Source of the DNA: Litorimonas sp.
GTDB lineage: Bacteria; Pseudomonadota; Alphaproteobacteria; Caulobacterales; Maricaulaceae
Direction of reading: 5' to 3'
NCBI GenBank assembly: GCA_029936425.1
Contig: JAPYSU010000009.1
Span: forward strand, 54,614 to 118,613
Length of the DNA stretch: 64,000 nt
Positions 7,708 to 16,581 of the stretch are shown piece by piece. The notes below the pieces were generated by a model. The model ran no database searches, was not told the DNA's origin, and worked only from the letters and a program-made list of their open reading frames with translations. The translations under genes were made by a program, and so were the position numbers. Each line of letters begins with the position of its first letter. The first letter of the stretch is position 1.

Positions 7708-8505
7708 CATATCTTTCATGTCATAGCGGCCCGCCGCTTGCTTGGCCGCCCAGATCGCCGCGCTCACCGCGCCTTTGGCAAAAACCGACCTGTCAAAAGC
7801 GGAATGGGACAGCGTCAGCATTTCCAGTTCCGAGGCAATTTTGACGGCATGTTCGCCGATGACCCCGCCGCCGCGTAAGGTGGCAAATCCAATCTCGCCT
7901 TCGGGTCTGGCCCCGGTCTGGCCTTCGCGGGAGAGTTTTTGTACCGTCTCCAGCTCGACATTGCGTCCCTTCGCGGCTGCGCGTCCCAACATGAGAGCAG
8001 TCCCGGACGGCGCGTCCACCTTGTGGCGATGATGCATTTCCAGCACATCAATATCCCAGCCTTCGCGTAACTTATTGGCGCCGAGTTCGACCAAGGCTTC
8101 AAGCATATTCACGCCGAGTGAAAAATTGCCGGATTGTAGCAGCACGATGCCCTCGCACGTCTTATGAAAAGCTTCTGATTGCGCCGCGCTCATGCCGGTG
8201 GTTCCGCTAATAATGGCTCTTACGCCGCTATTTTTGATGGCTTCCGCCGCGGTGAGGCTGGCCTTGGGGGCAGAAAAATCAATAATCACATCGCTCTTGC
8301 GCGCCGCCGTCATATCATCCGTCAGGATAACGGGCTCGCCTTTGGCGTCGGCCAGCGCCACACTGTCTTTGCCTAGATCAGCGCTTTCCGAATGGGTTAA
8401 CGCCGCCACGAGTTTCACGCCCTCAGTCTCTGACAAAGCGGAAATAACGGCGCGCCCCATACGGCCATCTGCGCCAAGAACTGAAACTTTCAATAGGTCG
8501 GTCAT
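7696..8505 (-). CDS. dapB: 4-hydroxy-tetrahydrodipicolinate reductase
   Basis: A 269-residue lysine/diaminopimelate-pathway enzyme. The N-terminal GADGRMGRAV is the NAD(P)H-binding glycine motif; EMHHRHKVDAPSGTA is the DapB signature containing the catalytic His/Lys pair and the substrate-binding stretch. ISGTTG and the GNFSLGVNML region are also typical. It makes tetrahydrodipicolinate for peptidoglycan and lysine synthesis. It follows the Anbu peptidase gene by 45 bases on the same strand, so it may be read through from that operon, though the functions are not obviously linked. Confidence 0.97.
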   Translation of the reverse strand: MTDLLKVSVLGADGRMGRAVISALSETEGVKLVAALTHSESADLGKDSVALADAKGEPVILTDDMTAARKSDVIIDFSAPKASLTAAEAIKNSGVRAIISGTTGMSAAQSEAFHKTCEGIVLLQSGNFSLGVNMLEALVELGANKLREGWDIDVLEMHHRHKVDAPSGTALMLGRAAAKGRNVELETVQKLSREGQTGARPEGEIGFATLRGGGVIGEHAVKIASELEMLTLSHSAFDRSVFAKGAVSAAIWAAKQAAGRYDMKDMLGL

Positions 8506-8550
8506 GGGAACGGGTTTAACGGCCCCATCTGCTTGGGGGAAGTGTTTAGT

Positions 8551-9291
8551 TTAGTCCGCTCCGAAATCATAATTCGGCATGGACTGGAAGGCGGCCCGCA
8601 AGGATTCACCCCACCCCTTGGAGGTTTTCTGGAAATAGTCATCATCGGCCAAAATCCGGCGCGTTTTGCCGAGTTTCAGACTGTCTTTTTCATAGATCTG
8701 AAGATCCAGAGGCATCCCGACTGAGAGATTGGCTTTAATGGTCGAATCAAAGGAAAGCAAAAGCAGTTTGACGGCGTCTTCAAAGGACATATCCGGCGCA
8801 TAAGTCCGGATCAGAATGGGCTTGCCATATTTTGTTTCGCCAATCTGGAAAAACGGCGCGTCGTCTCCGGCTTCGATGAAATTGCCTTCCGGGTAAATCA
8901 GGAACAGACGGGGCGCCATGCCCTTTATCTGGCCGCCGAGGATGATTGTGCCGTTAAAAGTGCTATCGGCCTTTTGCCCGGTATCCGCATTATCGGCGAT
9001 AACTTCTTTCAATGTGCTGCCGACGAGCTTTGCCACCTGAAACATGGTCGGCAGTTTCAGAATGGACGGGTCGCGATTTTCCGGGGAAAGCGAGCGTTCA
9101 TCCAACAGGCTGACAACAGACTGGGTTGTCGCCAAATTGCCCGCCGTCAAAAGCGTAATGACGCGGTCGCCTTCGACGCACCAGCTTCGTAGTTTTTTGA
9201 CAGTGGACACATCATCGACGCCCGCATTGGTGCGGGTATCGGACATGAATACCAAGCCTTTTTTCAAGGCCAGGCCGACACAATAGGTCAT
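8551..9291 (-). CDS. Anbu-type proteasome-like peptidase
   Basis: A 246-residue Ntn-hydrolase of the proteasome beta-subunit superfamily (Anbu, the ancestral beta subunit). Removal of Met1 would expose Thr2 (MTYCVG) as N-terminal nucleophile, and the following LVFMSDTRTNAG is the Asp-containing segment characteristic of the family. Anbu forms open helical or ring assemblies in the cytoplasm, and its natural substrates are poorly known. It is the last of four genes (ATP-grasp, alpha-E, transglutaminase, Anbu) repeatedly found together in proteobacteria; here it starts 16 bases after the transglutaminase stop. The context suggests it degrades or trims products of the peptide-ligating partners; that role is inferred. 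Confidence 0.92.
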   Translation of the reverse strand: MTYCVGLALKKGLVFMSDTRTNAGVDDVSTVKKLRSWCVEGDRVITLLTAGNLATTQSVVSLLDERSLSPENRDPSILKLPTMFQVAKLVGSTLKEVIADNADTGQKADSTFNGTIILGGQIKGMAPRLFLIYPEGNFIEAGDDAPFFQIGETKYGKPILIRTYAPDMSFEDAVKLLLLSFDSTIKANLSVGMPLDLQIYEKDSLKLGKTRRILADDDYFQKTSKGWGESLRAAFQSMPNYDFGAD

Positions 9292-9307
9292 GGGTTAGTC
9301 TCTTATA

Positions 9308-10111
9308 TTATTGCTGTTGAACCTGAATATCCACACGCAGCGATTCGCCGCCCCCGCCGTAAATCATACCTGAAACCGGCGCCGCTTGACTATAGTCTAA
9401 TCCAGTCGCGATGCGTACATAACGGTCGTCAGGGGAGATGCCGTTGGAGACGTCAAATCCGACCCAGCCGAGAGACGGGATGTGCACTTCGGCCCAGGCA
9501 TGCGTCGCGTCCTGGTCAATGCGGTCATTCATCATAAGATAGCCGCTAACATATCGCGCCGGAAAGCCCGCTTCTCTCGCCGCGGAAATGAAAATATGGG
9601 CGTGATCCTGACAGACGCCTTTGCCCAGCCCGATAGCTTCCTCAGCGGTTGTCACAGAATCGGTTTCGCCGGTTTCATAATTCACTTTGGCACCGATCAA
9701 TTTTGAAAGAGCATGAAACCCCGCGACCGGATCCTGTAAATCATCCCCTAGCTCTTTCAGAAGGGATTTTACGCCGGCTTTGGGTTCGGTCAGAGGCGTC
9801 TGCCTGTGAAAATACCAAAGCGGAGCAAACCCTTTTTGAGCGCCGATCACGCCGTGATTGTTTTCTATATCAAGCGTGCCGCTGGATTTGATTTCTATCT
9901 CCGTCGAATTCGGATCTATCGCCACCAGGTGAACACGGTTGGCGTTTTCATCAAGAAAGTCGACCTGTATCTCGCCGCCTGTGACCTCGAGACTCCAATC
10001 CAGCGTCGTCTGCCCCTTATTACTTTTCGGGGTGAGCCGGAGCTGCTGCAGGCCATAACTGGGCGAGTGTTTGAATTTGTAAATCGTGCTATGGGAGATG
10101 GAGAGCTGCAT
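9308..10111 (-). CDS. Transglutaminase-like protein of the Anbu cluster
   Basis: A 267-residue transglutaminase-fold protein. It has an N-terminal beta-rich domain (about residues 1-85) followed by the papain-like core with a complete triad: C167 in GKGVCQDHAHIF, H204 in ATHAWAEV and D220 in GWVGFDVSNG. The family may act as a peptidase or amidotransferase. Its ATG shares bases with the stop codon of the alpha-E gene (TAATG at 10109-10113), which implies translational coupling. No signal peptide is present, so it should act in the cytoplasm along with its neighbours. Confidence 0.93.
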   Translation of the reverse strand: MQLSISHSTIYKFKHSPSYGLQQLRLTPKSNKGQTTLDWSLEVTGGEIQVDFLDENANRVHLVAIDPNSTEIEIKSSGTLDIENNHGVIGAQKGFAPLWYFHRQTPLTEPKAGVKSLLKELGDDLQDPVAGFHALSKLIGAKVNYETGETDSVTTAEEAIGLGKGVCQDHAHIFISAAREAGFPARYVSGYLMMNDRIDQDATHAWAEVHIPSLGWVGFDVSNGISPDDRYVRIATGLDYSQAAPVSGMIYGGGGESLRVDIQVQQQ

Positions 10112-11055
10112 TAGGCGAAGAACCTGTAATCTGTCTCGATTTGTCCGGCTATGGCGATATTGCGCTGCAGAAACTCACCGATAAATTCATGAAGGCCGGA
10201 ATCGAAAATCTCTTCGATCGTCTTTGATTTCATATCTTCCTTGAGGGCTTTGGCCAATTCAGACGCAGAAGACGTCTGGCCGTATTCCTGATTGAGATAG
10301 CGTAAATTCAAATCCATTTCCTTGACGCAAAATGTCAGCGACCTTGGCATGCACTGATCTAGAATTAGAAATTTGGCGATGGCTGACGCCGTTGGCTCGC
10401 CCTGATGCAGCCAGCGATAGGCCTGTTGGGCCGAGACGGAGCGCAAAATCGTCTCCCACTGAACATTGTCGAGTGAGCTACCGATAGAGGAAGCTGAAGG
10501 GAGGAGCACATAATATTTAACATCCAATATGCGGGCCGTGTTATCCGCTCGCTCAACGAACGTGCCGAGACGCGTGAAGTCGTAAATATCATTTCGGAGC
10601 ATTGTGCCGTGCACCGCGCCTTGAACCTGAGCGCTTTGCCGCCGGATAATTGCCAAGATGTCAGGAATGCGTTCCTTGTCTCTAATGGAGTTTTTCAGGA
10701 TATCACTGAGCTCTAGCCAAGAGGCGTTCACCGCTTCCCAGACTTCTCTTGTCAGCGCCGTCCGGGCGAGCCTGGCGTTTCTGCGCGCCTCTGCCATGCT
10801 CGACAAGACGCTGGAGGGGTTTGTCCGGTCCCGGAGAAGAAAATCGACGACCGATTTATTTTCGAAATCATCATATTTTTCTTCATATGATTCGAGCAGT
10901 CCCGCTGTCGTCAAAATAGAGGACCAGTCGCCGCCCTGTCTCTGAGAACGGGTAAGCGCCATACGAAAGCCGGCCTCGACAAGGCGGGCAATATTTTCGC
11001 TGCGTTCCAGATAACGGAACATCCAGAAGAGGCCATTTGCTGTTTTTCCTAACAT
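10111..11055 (-). CDS. Alpha-E domain protein of the Anbu cluster
   Basis: I place the start at ATG 11055 (MLGKTANGLFWMFRYLERSENIA), giving 314 residues; a strong ribosome binding site, GGAGG, lies seven bases upstream. An in-frame start at 11076 would overlap the preceding gene and lacks this site. The N-terminal motif FRYLERSENIARLVEAG is the hallmark of the alpha-E family, an all-helical domain rich in conserved Glu/Arg. Its biochemical role is unknown; it always keeps company with a circularly permuted ATP-grasp ligase and a transglutaminase. It begins two bases after the ATP-grasp stop and its own stop overlaps the transglutaminase start. Confidence 0.93.
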   Translation of the reverse strand: MLGKTANGLFWMFRYLERSENIARLVEAGFRMALTRSQRQGGDWSSILTTAGLLESYEEKYDDFENKSVVDFLLRDRTNPSSVLSSMAEARRNARLARTALTREVWEAVNASWLELSDILKNSIRDKERIPDILAIIRRQSAQVQGAVHGTMLRNDIYDFTRLGTFVERADNTARILDVKYYVLLPSASSIGSSLDNVQWETILRSVSAQQAYRWLHQGEPTASAIAKFLILDQCMPRSLTFCVKEMDLNLRYLNQEYGQTSSASELAKALKEDMKSKTIEEIFDSGLHEFIGEFLQRNIAIAGQIETDYRFFA

Positions 11056-11057
11056 AT

Positions 11058-12473
11058 CTAGTCCTCCAACACCCAAGTGTCTTTGGTGCCGCCGCCTTGA
11101 GAGGAATTCACCACAAGGGACCCCTCTTTCATCGCGACACGGGTGAGGCCGCCCGGCGTAATATTGATATTGTTCGGGCTCACCAGAATAAAGGGACGCA
11201 AATCGACATGGCGCGGCGCCAGCTTCGATTTCGTGAAAACGGGTGTGGTGGAGAGGGCCAGGGTCGGCTGGGCAATATAATTGCCGGGCTTGGCTTCGAG
11301 TTTTTTCCGAAACTCCGCGATCTCCTTTTTACTTGCGGCCGGTCCAACCAGCATGCCGTAGCCGCCGGAGCCGTGGACTTCCTTGACGACGAGTTCGGGC
11401 AAATGCTCCAGCACATAGGCCAGAGACTCCGCTTCCGAACAGCGCCAGGTCGGCACATTTTCGAGCAAGGCTTTTTCGCCCGTGTAAAATTCAATAATGT
11501 CCGGCATATAGGAATAGATGGCCTTGTCGTCGGCGATGCCGGCCCCCGGCGCATTGGCAATCGTAATGCCGCCTGCGCGGTAAACATCCATTATACCCGG
11601 CACGCCCAACATGGACTCCGGATTGAAATTCAGCGGGTCAAGATAGTCGTCATCGACGCGGCGATAAAGCACGTCAATCGGCTCATACCCTTCAGTGGTG
11701 CGCATACAGACCCGACCGTTTTCTATTTTAATGTCATGTCCTTCGACCAGCTCCGCGCCCATCTGGTCGGCCAGAAAGGCATGTTCGAAATAGGCAGAGT
11801 TATGAATGCCGGGCGTCAGGACGCCGAGAACCGGCTTGCCTTTACAGGCCGGCGGCGCGCAGTCCGATAAGGACCGCCGCAGGGAATGAGGGTAATCGCT
11901 GACCTGCTGCACGCGGTTTTGCGCAAAGAGGTCCGGAAACATTTGCAGCATCGTCTCGCGGTTTTCCAACATGTAAGAGACGCCGGAAGGCGTGCGGGCA
12001 TTATCTTCGAGAACATAAAAATCACTCTCGCCTGTTCGGACAATGTCTATCCCGACAATATGGGTATAGACGCCGCCGGGCGGGGTGACCCCGATCATTT
12101 GCGGCAAATAAGCTTCGTTGTTTTCGATAAGATGTTGGGGGATTCGCCCGGCTTTCAGAATTTCCTGCTTGTGATAAATGTCGTGAAGAAACGCATTTAT
12201 GGCGCGAACGCGTTGATCAATGCCCTTGGTCAGTTTCGTCCACTCGCGCGCGCCAATAATTCTTGGCACGATATCGAATGGGATAAGACGCTCTTCCGCG
12301 TCTTTCTTGCCGTAGACATTAAAGGTGATTCCGGTCCGCCGGAAAACGGCTTCCGCCTCGGCGGATTTTCGTTTTAGGGCTTTTGGGTCCTGTGAATCGA
12401 ACCAGTCTTTATATAACTGGTAGGGTTCTCTTGCCGAAATCTCATCGGCCATCATCTCGTTAAAAAACTTCAT
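11058..12473 (-). CDS. Circularly permuted type-2 ATP-grasp protein of the Anbu cluster
   Basis: I use ATG 12473 (MKFFNEMMADEISAREPY), giving 471 residues, because GGGAGA sits three bases before it. The frame is open to 12521, but that extension is unlike the family. Conserved blocks include DIVPRII, LEDNARTPSGVSYMLENR, GIHNSAYFEHAFLA, RRVDDDYLDPL and KEVHGSGGYGMLVGP, matching the circularly permuted ATP-grasp family (DUF404/DUF407 type). Such enzymes are thought to form amide or peptide bonds from acyl phosphates. It opens the four-gene Anbu operon, which suggests it makes the peptide or tag handled by the other members; no substrate is known. Confidence 0.93.
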   Translation of the reverse strand: MKFFNEMMADEISAREPYQLYKDWFDSQDPKALKRKSAEAEAVFRRTGITFNVYGKKDAEERLIPFDIVPRIIGAREWTKLTKGIDQRVRAINAFLHDIYHKQEILKAGRIPQHLIENNEAYLPQMIGVTPPGGVYTHIVGIDIVRTGESDFYVLEDNARTPSGVSYMLENRETMLQMFPDLFAQNRVQQVSDYPHSLRRSLSDCAPPACKGKPVLGVLTPGIHNSAYFEHAFLADQMGAELVEGHDIKIENGRVCMRTTEGYEPIDVLYRRVDDDYLDPLNFNPESMLGVPGIMDVYRAGGITIANAPGAGIADDKAIYSYMPDIIEFYTGEKALLENVPTWRCSEAESLAYVLEHLPELVVKEVHGSGGYGMLVGPAASKKEIAEFRKKLEAKPGNYIAQPTLALSTTPVFTKSKLAPRHVDLRPFILVSPNNINITPGGLTRVAMKEGSLVVNSSQGGGTKDTWVLED

Positions 12474-12599
12474 AAATCTCCCGCTATAATTAAATATACA
12501 CGAAAGATGGAAATGTTCCACTTAATTAGAACAGGGGGTTAGCGACACGCTCCGGCGAACAAGTTTTGTGCGAACGTAATCGGCTTGCAACCAAACTCT

Positions 12600-15032
12600 T
12601 TAGAAAGCCTCTTGATCCGGCAAGAAGATTTCGCGTTTGCCGCCGGAGGCCGCTTCGCTGATCATGCCTTCGCCTTCCATACGCTCAATCAGATCCGCGG
12701 CGCGGTTGTAACCGATGGAAAGCTTGCGCTGAATATAGCTGGTGGACGCTTTGCGGTCGCGGGCGACGATGGCCACGGCCTGATCAAAGAGAGACCCTTC
12801 CTCATCCCCGCTGCCGGAGGAACTGCCGCTCGAATCATCTTCTTCCCGCTCGGTCGTAATATCCTCGAGATAGCTCGGCGCGCCCTGGGCTTTGACAAAC
12901 TTTGCCACGCGTTCCACCTCGCCGTCCGAGACAAACGGCCCGTGGAAACGGCGCGGACGCCCTGTGCCCATATAGAGCATATCGCCATTGCCGAGGAGCT
13001 GCTCAGCGCCGTTCTCGCCGAGAATAGTCCGGCTATCAATGGTAGAGCCGACGCGGAAGGAAATCCGCGTGGGGAAGTTGGCTTTGATGGTTCCGGTAAT
13101 AACGTCCACTGAGGGGCGCTGGGTCGCCGTAATCATGTGAATGCCTGCCGCCCGGGCCATTTGCGCCAGACGCTGAACCGAGCCTTCAATCTCCTTCTTG
13201 GCGACCATCATCAGGTCCGCCATTTCGTCAATGACGACCACGATATTCGGCATGGGCTCGAATTCCAGCTCTTCGGTTTCATATTCCGGCTCGCCCGTTT
13301 CCTTATTGTAACCGGTCATGGTGGTTTTGGTCAGGGTTTCGCCGCTGGCTTTGAATTCTGCAACTTGTTCATTGAAGCCTTCCATGTTGCGGACGCCGAC
13401 TTTGGACATTTTGCGGTAGCGGTCTTCCATCTCCCGCACGGTCCATTTAAGGGCCACCACAGCCTTTTTCGGCTCTGTTACAACCGGGGCCAGCAAATGC
13501 GGCGCGCCGTCATAAACGGATAATTCGAGCATTTTCGGATCAATCATGATGAACTTACACTGATCGGGCGTCAGCTTGTACATCAGAGATAATATCATGG
13601 AATTGACGGCCACGGATTTACCCGAGCCTGTTGTACCGGCGACCAGCAAATGCGGCATCTTGGCCAGATCGGCAACAAATGGCTCTCCGCCAATATCTTC
13701 GCCCATGATCAAAGGCAGGGTCGCGTCGGAGTTCACGAATGTATCCGAGGCGAGCATGTTTTTCAGCCAGACGGTCTCTCGCCGTTTATTCGGCATTTCC
13801 ACGCCCATGGCGTTGCGTCCGGGCACAACGGCAATCCGGGCGGATTTGGCGGACATGTTCCGGGCAATGTCTCCGGCCAAATTAATAACGCGCGAGCTTT
13901 TTACGCCGGGAGCAGGTTCAAATTCAAATAATGTCACAACAGGGCCGGGGCGCACGTCACGCATCTCGCCTTCAATGCCGTATTCGCCCATGACCTGATG
14001 CAAATGCTCTGCGGCCTTCTGCAGGGCGGCATGGTCATGATGATCCGCACGCGGCGGCGGTGTTTTGAGCAGGTCCAGTCCCGGCAGGACAAAATCCGAG
14101 CCTTCGGGGAAGTTGAACTCCGGCTGTTTTGGTTTGGCGGCTTTCTTTTTGGTCTTCTTTTTCTTTTTGGCAGGGGCGGGTTTAGGGGCGGACACTGGAG
14201 CCGCATAGGCCGGCGTTTTTACGGAGATCGGAGCCGGTTTTTCGTCCGGAATGTCCCGAAAGAGATTGGACGTTCCGGCGGGTTCTGCCAGATCATCGAC
14301 ATAAGCGGTTTTGAATAATTTGCGGAAAACTTTTGCGAGGAAAACCGCCACATGATCCAGGCCCATACGGATATAGGCCCAGACAAGACCCGCAGCGTCC
14401 ATAACGTCGACGAGGTCCTTGGCCACGATCCGCATGAAACGACCCAGACAGAAGACAGCCAGAATAAAGGTGAGAGAGGCAATAATCGCGGGTGTGAAAG
14501 GAATGTTGAAAGGCTCGACCAATCCTCGCAGATTGAGGAAAATCAGATCGCCAATCCAGCCGCCAAGTCCCGTGGCCATGGGCCAGTTCTGCGAAATGGG
14601 GAACGCCGCCACGGTCGCGGTCCCGAAAATAATTGTTCCGGCCCAAAGACTGAAGCGTCGAAGTCTGTCCCATCTGTTCAAATAGGGGCGCGGACGAATA
14701 AGCGCCCGGACCCCGGTAAATAGCGTCAGAAGGCCCGCCAGGATTGAGCCGAGTCCCAGAAACTGCATGGCCCAGTTGGCAAAACCCGCCCCCGGCGTGC
14801 CCAGCCAGTTCGTAGTCTCGCCAATGCCCGCCGTATCCATTGTGTTGTCAAATGGATTATAGCTGATAACGGAGAGCAAAATAAACGCCGAAACCGCGAT
14901 CAGGATAAGCGCCTTGGCCGCCCGTTGAAACGGGCCGATCTGCGCCGCCTCCAGCTCTGCCATCATGGCATGAACCATCTCCGGATCATAAGCCATCTCA
15001 TTCTGGGCCGTGGCGGAAGGGGGTGGTGTCAT
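12600..15032 (-). CDS. ftsK: DNA translocase FtsK
   Basis: A cell-division DNA pump that moves chromosomes through the septum and aids dimer resolution. I start it at ATG 15032 (MTPPPSATAQ), giving 810 residues; the open frame upstream to 15200 looks non-coding. There are four N-terminal membrane segments (about residues 35-190), a Pro/Lys-rich linker (about 260-310), and then the RecA-like motor. The motor has Walker A GTTGSGKS near residue 465 and Walker B VVVIDEMADLM near 600. The C-terminal winged-helix gamma domain (SYIQRKLSIGYNRAADLIERME) would read KOPS-like DNA motifs. AAGGA lies about ten bases before the start. It is divergent from the symporter gene, with a 238-base shared upstream region. 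Confidence 0.95.
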   Translation of the reverse strand: MTPPPSATAQNEMAYDPEMVHAMMAELEAAQIGPFQRAAKALILIAVSAFILLSVISYNPFDNTMDTAGIGETTNWLGTPGAGFANWAMQFLGLGSILAGLLTLFTGVRALIRPRPYLNRWDRLRRFSLWAGTIIFGTATVAAFPISQNWPMATGLGGWIGDLIFLNLRGLVEPFNIPFTPAIIASLTFILAVFCLGRFMRIVAKDLVDVMDAAGLVWAYIRMGLDHVAVFLAKVFRKLFKTAYVDDLAEPAGTSNLFRDIPDEKPAPISVKTPAYAAPVSAPKPAPAKKKKKTKKKAAKPKQPEFNFPEGSDFVLPGLDLLKTPPPRADHHDHAALQKAAEHLHQVMGEYGIEGEMRDVRPGPVVTLFEFEPAPGVKSSRVINLAGDIARNMSAKSARIAVVPGRNAMGVEMPNKRRETVWLKNMLASDTFVNSDATLPLIMGEDIGGEPFVADLAKMPHLLVAGTTGSGKSVAVNSMILSLMYKLTPDQCKFIMIDPKMLELSVYDGAPHLLAPVVTEPKKAVVALKWTVREMEDRYRKMSKVGVRNMEGFNEQVAEFKASGETLTKTTMTGYNKETGEPEYETEELEFEPMPNIVVVIDEMADLMMVAKKEIEGSVQRLAQMARAAGIHMITATQRPSVDVITGTIKANFPTRISFRVGSTIDSRTILGENGAEQLLGNGDMLYMGTGRPRRFHGPFVSDGEVERVAKFVKAQGAPSYLEDITTEREEDDSSGSSSGSGDEEGSLFDQAVAIVARDRKASTSYIQRKLSIGYNRAADLIERMEGEGMISEAASGGKREIFLPDQEAF

Positions 15033-15270
15033 AAGAAATTTGTCCTTTAATCTTAAGAGAGTGTGAAGGACGAGAGTAAAGGGTGGGTTAAAGCTTACGT
15101 ATATTTTCTTCTCTCTTGCAGCCTGCCCTCCTGCTTTCGTGAGGCGCAGTTGAATTTCAGCCCTTGCTCCGCTTTGAAATTTCTGGCTAGTGTCGTTCAA
15201 ATAAAAAAGTCGAAATAATCAGCGGCTTGAGGGCATGAGGCCTTTGGGGATTTAAAGGGATTAGAAATAT

Positions 15271-16503
15271 ATGTTGAAACGTCTTTATAACACGTCGCTT
15301 CTGCTTTTGGTGGTTGTGGCGGCGGGTCTCGCCTTTGGACTTTGGGCTTTGGGGGCCTCATTTCTCGCCGAGCCGATTATGGTTGGAAACGTAACCCTGG
15401 CCAAATCAATTGCCGCGCTGGCCAAAGACGCTCTCTTCGTTCCGCTTGCCCCTCTCATGTACGCTCTTATCATCATGAGTATTGCCAGTTCCGTTGCGAT
15501 TTCGCGCGGCGGTATGGGCGCAAAGTTCATTCGGGTTTTAGGGTTTTTTGTCGGCTTCTCGCTCATCGGCATGACTCTCGCCATTCTTGGCTATTTTATC
15601 TTTTCAGGCTTAAACCCTCTGCCTGCCCCGTCTGCGACGGCCGGTAGCGGCGCCGGACTGGCGGCCACGCCCTTCGCGATCAAGATTTATAATGTCCTGA
15701 CCTCTGCTCTGATGATTTCCATCTATGCCGGCCTTATTTTCGGTCTGGCACTGAAGAAAATCGACCTCGGAGAAAAGGCCGACCAGATGTCGGACCTCTT
15801 TATCGCCGGATTCCGAAAGTTCCTTCAGATCACGATTCCTCTCGCGGTTTTCGGCTCTGTTACGCTCGCCCTGAACAAACCGGGCGGTGTGGAAACGCTG
15901 ACTATTCTCGTGTCAATTCTATTGCCCTATCTTTTTGCCATGGGCTTTATCTGGATAACCATGGTGCTGGTCACAGCCGCTATTCAGGGACACGGTATTG
16001 CTTTCGTCTTGCGGGCCGTCCTGCCGCAAGCCTTGGTGGCCTTTTCCACCTCCAGCTCTATCGCTACCCTTCCAGCTACGAAAGTCGCCTGTGATCAGCT
16101 GGGCGCAAATGGGGATGAAAGCACGCCGTTTTTCACCATCGGCGCGACAATCAATATGGTCGGCACCTTGATTGGACTGCTGCTTCTCTCGCTTTATACG
16201 ATGAAAGCCTTTGGTCTTGAGTTCGGCCTGGGCGAAATGGTGGTTGTCGGCTTCCAGTCCCTCATTTTCGCAACAGCCGCCGCCGGGACGCCGTCCGCCT
16301 CTGTCGTTCTCTTGCAGGAAATTCTGGTCAGCCAGGGTGTTTCCGCTGAATATGCGACTTATGTGACGGGATTGATTATCACGATTGATACGCTGATTCT
16401 GGATCGCCTGCGGACCGTCATGAACACGCAATCCGACTCCATGAGCACGGCAAATGGGTTGAAACTCTATTATAAAACCCCGAAAACGCTTGAAGACGCT
16501 TAA
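15271..16503 (+). CDS. Dicarboxylate/amino-acid:cation symporter (DAACS family)
   Basis: A 410-residue inner-membrane transporter of the GltP/DctA/EAAT fold. The serine-rich reentrant hairpin (STSSSIATLPAT) is present, and GATINMVGT is a variant of the NMDGT cation/substrate motif with Val in place of Asp-Gly. A Gly/Ala-rich second hairpin (AAAGTPSASVV) follows. About eight membrane segments are visible. It should take up an acidic or neutral amino acid or dicarboxylate with Na+ or H+. AAAGGGA lies upstream of the ATG. The altered NMDGT motif suggests that cation coupling or substrate choice differs from GltP. It stands alone, divergent from ftsK. Confidence 0.9.
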   Translation: MLKRLYNTSLLLLVVVAAGLAFGLWALGASFLAEPIMVGNVTLAKSIAALAKDALFVPLAPLMYALIIMSIASSVAISRGGMGAKFIRVLGFFVGFSLIGMTLAILGYFIFSGLNPLPAPSATAGSGAGLAATPFAIKIYNVLTSALMISIYAGLIFGLALKKIDLGEKADQMSDLFIAGFRKFLQITIPLAVFGSVTLALNKPGGVETLTILVSILLPYLFAMGFIWITMVLVTAAIQGHGIAFVLRAVLPQALVAFSTSSSIATLPATKVACDQLGANGDESTPFFTIGATINMVGTLIGLLLLSLYTMKAFGLEFGLGEMVVVGFQSLIFATAAAGTPSASVVLLQEILVSQGVSAEYATYVTGLIITIDTLILDRLRTVMNTQSDSMSTANGLKLYYKTPKTLEDA

Positions 16504-16581
16504 ATTTGGGTCAAGATTTGTGGTATAGTGTAATCATAAAGGCGGCAGAGTTTGGTTTGGTAACAAATTAAGGTGAGTATT

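Noticed and set aside
12541..12599. GAAC-N11-GAAC between the ATP-grasp gene and ftsK as a LexA site
   Set aside because: The spacer is 11, not 7 bases, so it does not match the alphaproteobacterial LexA box.
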